A stretch of DNA of 62,021 nt from Gemmatimonadaceae bacterium. Its GTDB lineage: Bacteria > Gemmatimonadota > Gemmatimonadetes > Gemmatimonadales > Gemmatimonadaceae. Positions within the stretch are counted from its first letter, which is position 1, and every line of letters begins with the position of its first letter. Positions 44,189 through 52,936 of this stretch are shown here, in pieces. The translations under genes were made by a program, and so were the position numbers. The stretch lies in the NCBI GenBank assembly GCA_030647905.1, contig JAUSJA010000011.1, forward strand, positions 1 through 62,021, read 5' to 3'. Under the pieces are notes generated by a model that made no database searches, had not been told where the DNA came from, and saw only the letters and a program-made list of their open reading frames with translations.

Positions 44189-44749
44189 ATGATTGCCACG
44201 ACACTGATTGGCCGACGCGCAGGTGGCCGACGCTCGGGCTTCACGCTGACAGAGGTGTTGGTCACGTTGGCGATCATTGCGGTGATGGCAGCGGTGCTGC
44301 TGCCGGCGCTGAACAGCCAACTGTCCAAGGGTGACACAGGCCGGCTCGCGAGCGACTTCACGAACATCCAGACCGGAGCACAGGCATTCGTTTCCGACGT
44401 GCACCGATACCCGGCCACCGTTTCGCAGCTCACGACCGCACTGAGTGGTACCCCCACTGACCTCCTTAGCGTGGCCATTCCAGCCACCCTTGTCGCCAAG
44501 TGGAAGGGTCCATACATCAATAGGGACGTCGGTAACACCGCAGGCGGCGTCATCTCCACCTCGTTCACGAGTGTGGCGGGCGGAAACGGGGTTAATTATC
44601 TGACCGTTACCGTCACTGGGATCAGCCTTACCGACTTCACCAACATCGAGGCGATTCTCGATGAGGGCGTAGCGGGTGCGGCGTCGAGTACGGGCTCGAT
44701 CCGGTACACTGGCACGACGCTCACCTTTCTGGCGCTGCCGATCCAGTAG
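44189..44749 (+). CDS. Type IV prepilin-like protein (paralogue of the pilin at 34347)
   Basis: 186 residues. Leader MIATTLIGRRAGGRRSG, cleavage before FTLTEVLVTLAIIAVMAAV (Phe+1, Glu+5). The mature part has a long N-terminal helix, KWKGPYINRDVG, an FTNIEAILDEGVAGAAS segment and ends FLALPIQ; these landmarks are shared with the 34347 pilin, which ends FAMPLIP. It has no cysteine. It stands alone on the plus strand between the divergent regulator and the convergent pilus operon, and has its own upstream TATAAC motif. A major-pilin role is possible. Confidence 0.87.
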   Translation: MIATTLIGRRAGGRRSGFTLTEVLVTLAIIAVMAAVLLPALNSQLSKGDTGRLASDFTNIQTGAQAFVSDVHRYPATVSQLTTALSGTPTDLLSVAIPATLVAKWKGPYINRDVGNTAGGVISTSFTSVAGGNGVNYLTVTVTGISLTDFTNIEAILDEGVAGAASSTGSIRYTGTTLTFLALPIQ

Positions 44750-44779
44750 TCGCCGAGATCGGAATGGCGCGCCGCGCCT

Positions 44780-45328
44780 TCAACGGCACGGCGCGCAGTC
44801 AGTCTGGTGCGGGCGCGCCGCGACCACGAGCTTCGCCAGCATCGCGCTGACCCCGAATCGCGCCTGGATAGTCGCGGCGCTCGCCGCATTGACGTTTACC
44901 GGCAGATCATAGAACACCAGTCTGGGATATGGCGCAATCAGTTGGACCGGGCCGAGCGTGAGTCCGGCCTGCTCGATGACCGACTGTAGCACCTCGCGTG
45001 CGTTCGCGTCGACAACGTGCACGGTGACCCGGCCGCGCGCATCTGGAGCAATCACCATACTGACTCCGGCGGCGCTCGCCAGTGCTGGCAACAGCTCCCG
45101 GACGTCCGCATTGGCGGCAGAGAGTGTGATGCGGGAGCCCTGTCCCGCCGCCGTGTCCACCGAGGACCGCAGCACGGAAGGGACAGCCAGCACATCGACC
45201 GCAAGCGGAGGAAGGGTAGACGGGAGCGAAGGTCGCGATGGCAATCTGTACGCGCCGCAACCGACGCATAGAATGCACACCGCGAGCGCGTCGAGACGGA
45301 TCCGGCGACTCACCAGTACGTTAGACAT
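44780..45328 (-). CDS. Lipoprotein with secretin STN-like domain
   Basis: 182 residues. The signal sequence LDALAVCILCVGC ends with a lipobox (CVG before Cys), so it should be an outer-membrane or periplasmic lipoprotein. Residues 70-125 resemble the secretin/TonB short N-terminal domain (ITLSAANADVRELLPALAS, VSMVIAPDARGRVTV). It is last in the MSHA-like operon; its ATG overlaps the preceding stop (ATGTCTAA). Possible role: pilotin or secretin partner (inference). It is not similar enough to a named family to give a symbol. Confidence 0.7.
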   Translation of the reverse strand: MSNVLVSRRIRLDALAVCILCVGCGAYRLPSRPSLPSTLPPLAVDVLAVPSVLRSSVDTAAGQGSRITLSAANADVRELLPALASAAGVSMVIAPDARGRVTVHVVDANAREVLQSVIEQAGLTLGPVQLIAPYPRLVFYDLPVNVNAASAATIQARFGVSAMLAKLVVAARPHQTDCAPCR

Positions 45329-46487
45329 CGTTGCCACCCTTGCCACCCTTTAGCGTCTTGAGGTGTTGCGTGACTTGCTTCTCCAGCGCCGGGAACTGAC
45401 CCGCGCCCGTCGTCAGGAACAATTCGTACTCCTGGATCGCACCAGCACGCTCCCCGAGACTCTCCAGCGTCCGTGCCAGCGAGTAATGTGCCTCCGCCAG
45501 CGAGGGGTTGACCCTGAGTACTTCCTCGAGCAATCGCTGGGCGTTCGCGTAGACACCGATCGCATAGAACTGATTGGCGAGATTGACCTTGCTGCCCGTA
45601 TTCGACGGATCGAGTGCCAGCGCCTGCTGAAGCGCCGCCGTCGCTTCCTTTCGCTTGCCGCGCTGCTCCAGGAGGACACCGAGATTGCTCCACGCCGCGG
45701 CGAACTTCGGGTTGATGGAGATCGCTCGCCGATACGCATCTTCGGCGCGCTCCAACTCTCCGGTCGACCGGTAGAGCAGCCCCACGTTGTTGTATAGCTC
45801 GGCGTTGTTGGGGTTCCGCTCGATCGCCTTTGCGTACAAGTCCCGCGCGCGCGCAATGTCGCCGCGTTTCTGGGCCGCGAGAGCCTCAAGAAAAAGCGTG
45901 TTGCCTTCGCGTCCGGCTGGCTCCATGGTGATCTTGAACGCCCCTTCGTTCCTGCGGTCGCTCACGGCATCCGCCGGCGCAACGAGTGGCTGCTGGCGAC
46001 CCGCTGACATGACGGGCACGTCGCCCACCACTGAGCGGGTTCCGCCGCTATCGTTTGTACCGGGAAGCACGGCGCCGGTCGCCGACCGCGTGACGTTGAC
46101 TGGAGCCGGAGTGATGAGCGCTGCCATCGCGGGATCTGGTTCGCGAACGGCTGGCTGGGTCGTCGGTGACGCAGCGGATGCACTCGGCGCCGCCGCGACC
46201 GGCGCGGGGACGGATGCGGCTGGACTGGCAATCGGCGGCGTCAACGCCGGTCGTCTCTTGTCTGGGGACCGCGATGAGGCCAACAGCAGCGTAATGAACA
46301 CCCCGAGGACGCCCACGGCCGCCAGCGCGCCGAGCCCAATTTGGACGCCGCGCGGAAGCGCGGATTGGGCGGGTCCCGCCGGCGAGCGAAACGAAAAGAA
46401 ACTTTTCGGCGCCAACGCGTGCAGTGGCGGCATGCGCTGTTTCTTTTCGTGAAGCGCGGTCTTCAGCGCGTCGGCGATCAGACTCAA
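45321..46487 (-). CDS. MshN-like TPR protein of the pilus assembly system
   Basis: 388 residues from TTG 46487, which overlaps the upstream ATPase stop (TTGA) and gives the family start SLIADALKTALHEKK. The frame runs further upstream, but that part lies inside the ATPase gene. A membrane helix near residue 52 (IGLGALAAVGVLGVFITLLL) is followed by a Pro/Ala-rich linker and about five TPR units (NNAELYNNVGLLYRSTGE, AAWSNLGVLLEQRGKRKEA, AEAHYSLARTLESLGERAG). Like MshN/GspB-type proteins, it probably links the inner-membrane ATPase to periplasmic parts. Confidence 0.8.
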   Translation of the reverse strand: MSLIADALKTALHEKKQRMPPLHALAPKSFFSFRSPAGPAQSALPRGVQIGLGALAAVGVLGVFITLLLASSRSPDKRRPALTPPIASPAASVPAPVAAAPSASAASPTTQPAVREPDPAMAALITPAPVNVTRSATGAVLPGTNDSGGTRSVVGDVPVMSAGRQQPLVAPADAVSDRRNEGAFKITMEPAGREGNTLFLEALAAQKRGDIARARDLYAKAIERNPNNAELYNNVGLLYRSTGELERAEDAYRRAISINPKFAAAWSNLGVLLEQRGKRKEATAALQQALALDPSNTGSKVNLANQFYAIGVYANAQRLLEEVLRVNPSLAEAHYSLARTLESLGERAGAIQEYELFLTTGAGQFPALEKQVTQHLKTLKGGKGGNDV

Positions 46488-47443
46488 CTCAACCGCCAAC
46501 TCAAGAGCGACGGCAGGGTGTAGCCGGCTCGATAAAGGAGGAGGGCAGCCGCCGCAACGATCAAGGCGAGCCCGGCGGCGCCAGCCATGACCCACCGCTG
46601 GCGGCGGAAATCGGCGTGAGTGTAATCGGATGCATCGCCACGCAGGGAAGCGATCGCCTGGTTCACGTGTTTGGTGTCGAGCTTGTATGTCCTTTCGACG
46701 TAGCCCGCGAGCAGGGTCTGATCGCAGATCGCATTGATGCTGCGCGGAATGCCGCACGATGCGGCGTGCACCCGCTTCAGAGCCCGGCGGGAAAAAACGA
46801 CGCGGCCTTGTGCGCCCGCGACCTCGAGCCGGTGATAGATGTACCGCCTGGTCTCTTCGAAATCCAGGTGCGTAAGGGTACAACGCACGGAGACGCGCTG
46901 ACTGAGTTGCGCCATCCCGGGCACGTTGATCTTGTTCAGGAGCTCCGGCTGCCCGACCAGCAGAATCTGGATCAGCTTTTCTTCAGCCGTCTCGACATTC
47001 GACAGCACGCGAATCTGCTCCAGAAATTCCGTGGACATGTGCTGCGCCTCGTCGAACACGGCGACGCACGTTCGGCCGGCCGCGAGCTGGTCCAGCAGGA
47101 ACCGGTTGAGCGCACCGAGAAGCTCGTTCCGGCTTGCGTTTGCGGGGGCAGGAACGTTGAACTCCGTCAGCACCGCCTGGAGCATCTCCGCGCCGGTGAG
47201 GAACGGGTTGAAGAGCAGCGCCGAGCGATGCGTCCTGGCGTCAAGCTTGTCAATCAGGTCCCGGCACAACGTGGTCTTTCCCGTGCCGGGCCAACCGGTG
47301 AGAAGCATGAAGCCATCTTTGCGATCGATTGCGTACGTCAGCTCATCCTCCGCCTGCCGATATCGCGCCGAATAGAAAACAAACCTGGGATTCGGCGTTA
47401 ACGCAAACGGACGCTCGCTGAGTTGGAAAAAGCTTTCGTACAT
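46484..47443 (-). CDS. mshM: ExeA/MshM-type AAA ATPase
   Basis: 319 residues. Starts MYESFFQLSERPFALTPNPR, the classic ExeA/MshM opening. Walker A is GWPGTGKTTL near residue 52, Walker B VAVFDEAQHM, then LLVGQPEL and a lid region IPRSINAICDQTLL. A C-terminal helix (MAGAAGLALIVAAAALLL) anchors it to the inner membrane. In MSHA and type II systems such ATPases help place the secretin through peptidoglycan. It is coupled to the next gene by a TTGA overlap. Confidence 0.88.
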   Translation of the reverse strand: MYESFFQLSERPFALTPNPRFVFYSARYRQAEDELTYAIDRKDGFMLLTGWPGTGKTTLCRDLIDKLDARTHRSALLFNPFLTGAEMLQAVLTEFNVPAPANASRNELLGALNRFLLDQLAAGRTCVAVFDEAQHMSTEFLEQIRVLSNVETAEEKLIQILLVGQPELLNKINVPGMAQLSQRVSVRCTLTHLDFEETRRYIYHRLEVAGAQGRVVFSRRALKRVHAASCGIPRSINAICDQTLLAGYVERTYKLDTKHVNQAIASLRGDASDYTHADFRRQRWVMAGAAGLALIVAAAALLLYRAGYTLPSLLSWRLS

Positions 47444-47446
47444 TGG

Positions 47447-49135
47447 TTAGGGGCGGGCCCGCGGCTGTCCTACGATAATCGTAGGCGTGAGGAATATCAC
47501 CAGCTCGTCCTTTTGCACTTTGTTCGACACGCCTCGGAACAGCCAACCGATGCCCGGGATGCTGCCGAGAAGCGGCACGCCGGTCGCTGTCTTGTCGCGC
47601 CGGGTTTGCATCAGACCACCGATCACGATGGTCTCGCCATCACGAACGCGGGCCATGGTGTCCGTTTCCCGGTGGCTGGTCACAGGCGCTTCGGCGGAGC
47701 TGCCATCCTCGAGCTTGATCGTCGCGATCCGCTCGACGTTGGTGATGCTCGGCAAGATGCTGAGTGTGATGCTATTGTCCGCGCCGATCTGCGGCAACAC
47801 GTTGAGCACGATACCGATCGACACTTGCTGCGGCGTGATCGTCGGGCTGAAGCCGATCGTGCCGCCGTTGGGTCCGATGATTGGCGTTCGCGTCACGTTG
47901 AAGAATACTTCATCCGTAGTGACGTTGAACACCGCGCGCTCGTTGTTGAGCGTGGCGACTCTGGGGCTCGAGAGCACGCTAACGTCGCCTTGCGTTTCGA
48001 GGGCGCGGAGAACGGTCAGGATTTGCGAGGCGCCGCCGCCGATCGTCAGCTGGATGCCTCCGCCACCGAGCGGGGCGTTGTTGATCTTCACCCCGAGTTT
48101 GCCTGATTTGCTCAAGGCGGTCCAGTCAATGCCGAACTGTGACTCCTTGCTGAGCGTGACCTGAACGATCTTCGCCTCGATGAGGACCTGGCGTTGGATC
48201 GAGCCTTCGAATGCCGAGATGAACGTCGCAACTTCGGCGAGCTTCGCCGGGGGCGCGGTCACCAGGATGGTGCCAGCGCCCGGATTGATGATGAGCCGTC
48301 GTCCATCGGACGTCGTCTTGCTCAGGGCTCCTCCCCGCGACAGACCCGCCGAGAGTGGTTGTCCAACTGGCGCGGGGGAGCCGGCCGCGATACCCCCTTC
48401 GCCGCCGGTGCGCGTAGCGTCAAAGACGAGACCATCGAGGGAAACCTTGAGCTCTTCCCAAACGTCGGAGACGGCATATGTGGCGATAAAGTCCGAGCCA
48501 CCCGAGCTCCCAATAATCCCGAAGGGGTTCGCAGTCTGATTGCCGCCTCCGCTCAACCGGCGCTGAATCGACGTGTTTGTCGAGCCAACTCGCTGCAAGG
48601 CGACGTAATCGAGAGAGAACATCCGGGTCTGCAGTCTCGCCGCGCCGACCTGAAGCACTCCGCCTTCGATGCTGTAGCTGTAGCCCTGTGGCAGCACGAT
48701 GGCGTCGAGGGCCTGCTCCAGCGTCACGCCCTGCAGCCGCGTGTTGACCGAGCCACGCACATGGGGGTCAATCTGATAGTTGAGCCCAAAGCTCGTCGCG
48801 AGACCCCGCAGCACGACAGGCAGCTCTTTCCCCACGACATCCAGAAGCTGGATACGCCTCACGGGTTCATCGGCATCGCTGATCTGCGCGATCATAAGGC
48901 CGGGCAGATAAGCCGAGGCGTGCGCGGTATCGCGAGGCGCCCCGGCTTTCGGGTCCGACTTGACCGGCTCGACATAGACACGCGTGCGATAGTCGGTGCC
49001 CGGATCAGGCTCGGCCGCCGTCACGGGAACGGCGGAGTGACCAGATGCGCAACCTGTCGCCCCAAGCGCGATCGCGATAGTCGAGAGGATGAAAGCGCGT
49101 GAAGCGCCTGCGGCGTTTTTTCGGAGCGGTTTCAC
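47447..49135 (-). CDS. mshL: MshL-like secretin
   Basis: 562 residues. A lipoprotein-type signal (IALGATGCASG) at residues 20-32, an STN/N0 domain (ELPVVLRGLATSFGLNYQID), an N1-like domain (IINPGAGTILVTAPPAKLAE) and a C-terminal secretin domain (EAKIVQVTLSKESQFGIDW, SSPRVATLNNERAVF, VRDGETIVIGGLMQTRRDKT, VPLLGSIPGIGWLF). It forms the outer-membrane channel for the pilus. GTG 49135 overlaps the upstream stop (TAGTG). The length is normal for MshL. Confidence 0.92.
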   Translation of the reverse strand: MKPLRKNAAGASRAFILSTIAIALGATGCASGHSAVPVTAAEPDPGTDYRTRVYVEPVKSDPKAGAPRDTAHASAYLPGLMIAQISDADEPVRRIQLLDVVGKELPVVLRGLATSFGLNYQIDPHVRGSVNTRLQGVTLEQALDAIVLPQGYSYSIEGGVLQVGAARLQTRMFSLDYVALQRVGSTNTSIQRRLSGGGNQTANPFGIIGSSGGSDFIATYAVSDVWEELKVSLDGLVFDATRTGGEGGIAAGSPAPVGQPLSAGLSRGGALSKTTSDGRRLIINPGAGTILVTAPPAKLAEVATFISAFEGSIQRQVLIEAKIVQVTLSKESQFGIDWTALSKSGKLGVKINNAPLGGGGIQLTIGGGASQILTVLRALETQGDVSVLSSPRVATLNNERAVFNVTTDEVFFNVTRTPIIGPNGGTIGFSPTITPQQVSIGIVLNVLPQIGADNSITLSILPSITNVERIATIKLEDGSSAEAPVTSHRETDTMARVRDGETIVIGGLMQTRRDKTATGVPLLGSIPGIGWLFRGVSNKVQKDELVIFLTPTIIVGQPRARP

Positions 49136-49641
49136 TATTGACTCCCGGACTGGACACGTAGCTCGCGGCGAGCGCCGCCTGACTCCAGCAGAATGACGCG
49201 ATCTGGTTCGATTGCGACCACGGTGGCGCCGCCACCGACCGCCGCGCCTACACTGACAAGTGAATCATTGACGACGGCAACTCGTCGCGATTCGGTGATC
49301 ATGATGGCACTCACGACCCATCGCATAACCGGCACGCCCGCGGGCCGCGGCCGGTCCAGCGCCGGCATTCTGGGAGACGGCCGGCCAGCCTGAGCCAGGG
49401 CACTGAGCGAATCCGCCAAAGCGATCCCGTCGAGCGGGCGCGCGACAAACCGCGGTTGCACCGGCTGACGCGTAAGATACTGACTCAGCAGCTCCAGCTC
49501 AGCCACCTGATTCGGCGAAGGCGATTGCGCGCCTCCCGCGATAGCCGGCGCGAAGAGTCCCCGGGCCATCGCCGTCCCGAGGATCACCGCCGCGATGACC
49601 CCGCGGACCAGAAGAAAGCGGGCGTTCCTTGTATCCGTCAT
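49135..49641 (-). CDS. PilP/MshK-like periplasmic protein
   Basis: 168 residues. An N-terminal signal anchor (FLLVRGVIAAVILGTAMARG) is followed by a Pro-rich linker and a compact C-terminal beta region (SAIMITESRRVAVVNDSLVS, VGGGATVVAIEPDRVILLE). This layout is like MshK or PilP/GspC-type linkers, which connect the inner-membrane platform to the secretin. No strong family motif is seen; assignment rests on position between PilO-like and secretin genes. Overlaps both neighbours by 1-4 bp. Confidence 0.68.
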   Translation of the reverse strand: MTDTRNARFLLVRGVIAAVILGTAMARGLFAPAIAGGAQSPSPNQVAELELLSQYLTRQPVQPRFVARPLDGIALADSLSALAQAGRPSPRMPALDRPRPAGVPVMRWVVSAIMITESRRVAVVNDSLVSVGAAVGGGATVVAIEPDRVILLESGGARRELRVQSGSQ

Positions 49642-50231
49642 TGGCCGTTCGCTGGCTCATAGATGTCGAGCGTGACCGTGCCCCGGAGGCCGGTGCCTTC
49701 ACGCTTGAACTGCACGCCAGTGACGAGCACCGCCGCCGGGAGGTTTCCGATAAAGGCTCTGGTGGCGGCAAAATCGCCTCGAAACCTGACCGATATCCGA
49801 TAGGGGGCCAGGACGAATGCATGCGGGCCGGCAGCGTCCGGGAGCGGTGCAGCGGTGGCGGAGTCTGGCGGCTCGAAAGCAACGCGCACATCGGTGAATC
49901 CCGGCCGCTCGGCCTGGCCGGCGATCTCGCGCGCCAGGGTGAGCCGATCGTCGCGCCGACTGCCAAGCTGCCGCGTCTCCGACGACATCTGGCGCCAAGC
50001 GGCCAATTCCTCGCTGGCGGCCGGCTGGAATGTCGCGGCCCAATTGCCGAGCGTCGCAGCCGCGCGATCGAGCCGAGCCTCTTCGGCGCGCATGACTGTC
50101 TTCTGGCGGCCCGCTTTCACAACGATCCAGCCCGCACCAACAAGCACGAGGACCGTCAAGGAGAGCAACTGGACCCAGAACAGATGCTTGCGAAGATAGG
50201 CCGTCGGCGCGGCGAGCGAGATGGTCTTCAC
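49638..50231 (-). CDS. PilO/MshJ-like inner-membrane protein
   Basis: 197 residues. One N-terminal membrane helix (FWVQLLSLTVLVLVGAGWIV), a coiled-coil-like stretch (RAEEARLDRAAATLG) and a C-terminal ferredoxin-like beta-alpha domain (YRISVRFRGDFAATRAFIGN, VTGVQFKREGTGLRGTVTL), as in PilO/GspM proteins. It would pair with the PilN-like part of the next gene upstream. Starts and stops overlap by 4 bp on both sides, typical of a coupled operon. Confidence 0.78.
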   Translation of the reverse strand: MKTISLAAPTAYLRKHLFWVQLLSLTVLVLVGAGWIVVKAGRQKTVMRAEEARLDRAAATLGNWAATFQPAASEELAAWRQMSSETRQLGSRRDDRLTLAREIAGQAERPGFTDVRVAFEPPDSATAAPLPDAAGPHAFVLAPYRISVRFRGDFAATRAFIGNLPAAVLVTGVQFKREGTGLRGTVTLDIYEPANGQ

Positions 50232-51709
50232 TGGAGCGCCGTACTCGGGTTGAATGCGAAGGTGATGTGAAACCGGAGCGCGGTGCTCCCACCTGCCTGC
50301 GCGGAGATATCAACCAATTCAACCAACTGGCGGTCAACGAGCGCAATCGTCGCGGGGAGCGTGCGATAGAATCGGTCGACCCCGAAGAGGGCACTCGCCG
50401 TGCTGGATCCCGTGCTCACGGCCACCACATCCGCCGTCCAGCCGGCTCCGTTCCGAGTGAGCTTCATCTCCTCGAGCTGAACATCAGACCGGGTCGTGGC
50501 CGCGATTGCGGCCAATACGCGCCGGAGCCCGGCGCGGTCGGCGGTGCGGCTGTCGAGATATGCTGCTTCTCGAACGTAGTCGCGCCGGGCCTCGGCGACG
50601 GCCCGCATGCTGGAATATTGCGGCGCCACGTGTTGGACCTGCGCTGCGCTGGTGGCGACGCGGGCGGAGAGCTGTTTCAGAGACCAGACGCTGGAGACAG
50701 CCCATAAAATCGCGAGAGCGACCAGTACGTCGGCGCCGAGCATGAGGATCCGCTTCTTCACGCGCCGCTCGCGGGCCGCTGGAGATTCCGCGAGCGGCGA
50801 CAGATTGATGAGCGACGGTCCCTCAGCGTCACGGACGGCGCCGAGCGCAATCAACAGTTCCGGAGCGTTCACCTCGGTGCCGAATGCACGCACATCGATC
50901 CCGAGTTTCTCCGCGAGCGACGCCATGAGCGCCGGGTGGCGCGTGGGATCCGCCGACACGAGCACGCGTCCCATCTCGGCGCCCCGAAAAGTCTGCCGGA
51001 GATAGAGACGGCCGCGCTCCAACTGCTCCAGAACGGTCTCCAGCTCCTCTTCCGGCGTTGTGTCGAGGCTCAACGGCGGCTCGACCACGAACCGCAGCTC
51101 CGCATCCTGGAAGAAACCGATCAAAGGTCCGTCGGGAAGCATGAGAACCACGCCGGTCGGCTCGGAAGCGTCGTCAATCTCCGAGTAGAGCTGTTGAAGC
51201 GCCTGCGGGAGCACCGTCAGGTGGTCCAGCGAAATGCCGTGGGCGCGAAGCTCGTCGCTCAGCGCGCGCGCCATCTCGCCAGGCACCGCGCCCACGAGCA
51301 GCTCCTGTCGCGGCTGCCCATGCTGGGCCGGCCGCTCACTAATGCGGCGGTCAACGAATCCGCTGCGCGCGAACTCGTACACCGGCTGCTCGAGGTCGGG
51401 ATACACACGGGCCAGCTCACGACCGACCACGGGCCGCAGCACCTCGTCGTCAGCGGAGGGAAGCGTGACGATGAGGTACTCGGAACCGAATCCCCGAATC
51501 GCCATCGCGAGGCGCGCACCTTCCGATCTATCCAGCCGCATCGCGAGCGCAAGGCCGTCTGCCGCATCGGCCGGACTCGCGATTCTGCGCGACACGAAGT
51601 GCTGGTCAATGATGTGGACGCCTTCCGGCTCGCGCGCGTACTCGACCAGACAGAGCCCCATAGGGTGCACGAAGGCGCCGAATCGGCGCTGGTTTGGTCT
51701 CGATTTCAA
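50228..51709 (-). CDS. MshI/PilM-PilN-like protein (actin-like domain plus membrane helix and PilN-like domain)
   Basis: 493 residues. Residues 1-310 resemble the PilM/GspL actin-like fold (GLCLVEYAREPEGVHIIDQH, SEYLIVTLPSADDEVLRPVV, VLMLPDGPLIGFFQDAEL). A membrane helix at about 322-345 (ILMLGADVLVALAILWAVSS) is followed by a coiled coil and a PilN-like domain (RRVLAAIAATTRSDVQLEEM). This single-chain layout matches GspL or a PilM-PilN fusion, where the cytoplasmic part contacts the assembly ATPase. It overlaps the platform gene upstream by 4 bp. Confidence 0.82.
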   Translation of the reverse strand: MKSRPNQRRFGAFVHPMGLCLVEYAREPEGVHIIDQHFVSRRIASPADAADGLALAMRLDRSEGARLAMAIRGFGSEYLIVTLPSADDEVLRPVVGRELARVYPDLEQPVYEFARSGFVDRRISERPAQHGQPRQELLVGAVPGEMARALSDELRAHGISLDHLTVLPQALQQLYSEIDDASEPTGVVLMLPDGPLIGFFQDAELRFVVEPPLSLDTTPEEELETVLEQLERGRLYLRQTFRGAEMGRVLVSADPTRHPALMASLAEKLGIDVRAFGTEVNAPELLIALGAVRDAEGPSLINLSPLAESPAARERRVKKRILMLGADVLVALAILWAVSSVWSLKQLSARVATSAAQVQHVAPQYSSMRAVAEARRDYVREAAYLDSRTADRAGLRRVLAAIAATTRSDVQLEEMKLTRNGAGWTADVVAVSTGSSTASALFGVDRFYRTLPATIALVDRQLVELVDISAQAGGSTALRFHITFAFNPSTALQ

Positions 51710-52923
51710 CGGCGGACACCGATCTCATTGTAGATGCTCAGAATCGGGAGGATCATCGCCAATGCGACCATCAACACGATACCGCCCATCAGCAGGATGA
51801 GCGCGGGCTGCAAGGCGGTAATCAGTCGGCGGACAGCTACCGGCACCTCACGCGCATAGTAGACCGCCGCACGGGCGAGGGACTCGTCGAGGCGCCCGGT
51901 GGTCTCGCCGAGCGCCACGCTCCGGATCACGACCGGCGAAAACAGCGAGCTCCTGGAAAACGCCGACGCCATGGTATTCCCACCCTCGATGTCCACTCTG
52001 ACCTGGCCGATCGCTTCCGACAACACGCGGTTCGTGATCAAGCGCTCTACGAGCTCGAGCGCTAAAATCAGATTCACGCCCGAACGGTAGAACAGGCCGA
52101 GATAGGTGACCAGGCGCGCCATGTTCACCTGGCGCATGAGCTCCCCGAAGACCGGCAACCTGAGTACGAGGAGGTCGATGGTCCGACCCCCTCGCTCCGT
52201 GCGGTGCGCGAATCGGTATGCCGGCAGGATGCCCGCGGCGAAGCCAAAGACCAGGATATAGTAATCGCGCAGGAACTGCGACACCGTCATAACGATCCGT
52301 GTGGGGAGGGGCAGCACTGTGGTGCGGCTGAGCAGTACCGGAAGGATTCTCGGGAAGACGAACATGACCAGCACGAGAACGAGGCCACCGACCGCCACGA
52401 GAAGGATCAGCGGGTACATCGTCGCTTGCCGCACCTGTCCGGTAATGCCTTGCTGCCAGTCGAGGTACTCTACGAGCTGCGCCAGGACGAAATCGAGCCG
52501 GCCGCTTGTTTCGCCCGCCTCGACCGTCACGATGTACAACTCCGGAAACGCCTGCGGGTGCTCGGCCATCGCCTCGGAGAGGCTTTTGCCCTCCTCCGAC
52601 AGAGCATGTCGCATCTCGACCACAATCTTGCGAAGCTTCCTGGAATCGAGCCGAGTCTCGACATCGGCGAGCGTTGTCAAAATCGGCATTCCCACCTGTA
52701 CGCTTCCGGCGAGGTACTCCATCAGCGCCATCAATTGCTTGCGCTCGATTTTGCCGTCCGTGAGCGTGGCGGCGGCCTTCGGCCGACTCTTCTGCGCCGC
52801 CTCGACGAGAAAGCTGCCGCTGGCTCGAAGCCGCTCCTCGAGCTCGCGCTCGTCGGGAACGGTCATCCAGCCTTCCTCAACAACCCCGGCATTGGTGAGC
52901 TTCTTGTACCAGTAGTCCGGCAC
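51706..52923 (-). CDS. mshG: MshG/GspF-type inner-membrane platform protein
   Basis: About 405 residues starting at GTG 52923 (PDYWYKKLTNAGVVEEGW, the usual GspF/PilC opening), 13 bp after the ATPase stop. The frame extends upstream to 52965, but that would overlap the ATPase. Two T2SSF domains are visible: first EYLAGSVQVGMPILTTLADV and VEAGETSGRLDFVLAQLVEY; second YLGLFYRSGVNLILALELVE and VALGETTGRLDESLARAAVY. There are three membrane segments (LILLVAVGGLVLVLVMFVF, a mid helix, ALILLMGGIVLMVALAMIL). It is the platform through which pilins are assembled. Confidence 0.9.
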   Translation of the reverse strand: MPDYWYKKLTNAGVVEEGWMTVPDERELEERLRASGSFLVEAAQKSRPKAAATLTDGKIERKQLMALMEYLAGSVQVGMPILTTLADVETRLDSRKLRKIVVEMRHALSEEGKSLSEAMAEHPQAFPELYIVTVEAGETSGRLDFVLAQLVEYLDWQQGITGQVRQATMYPLILLVAVGGLVLVLVMFVFPRILPVLLSRTTVLPLPTRIVMTVSQFLRDYYILVFGFAAGILPAYRFAHRTERGGRTIDLLVLRLPVFGELMRQVNMARLVTYLGLFYRSGVNLILALELVERLITNRVLSEAIGQVRVDIEGGNTMASAFSRSSLFSPVVIRSVALGETTGRLDESLARAAVYYAREVPVAVRRLITALQPALILLMGGIVLMVALAMILPILSIYNEIGVRR

Positions 52924-52936
52924 CGTCAGTCCGGGA

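Noticed and set aside
45321-46883. Longer 520-residue version of the TPR protein
   Set aside because: The first 130 residues lie inside the MshM gene and are Arg/Pro-rich; the TTG at 46487 gives the family start.
46424-47401. 325-codon open frame antisense to the MshM ATPase
   Set aside because: The ATPase has intact Walker motifs; the antisense frame has no motif or ribosome site.
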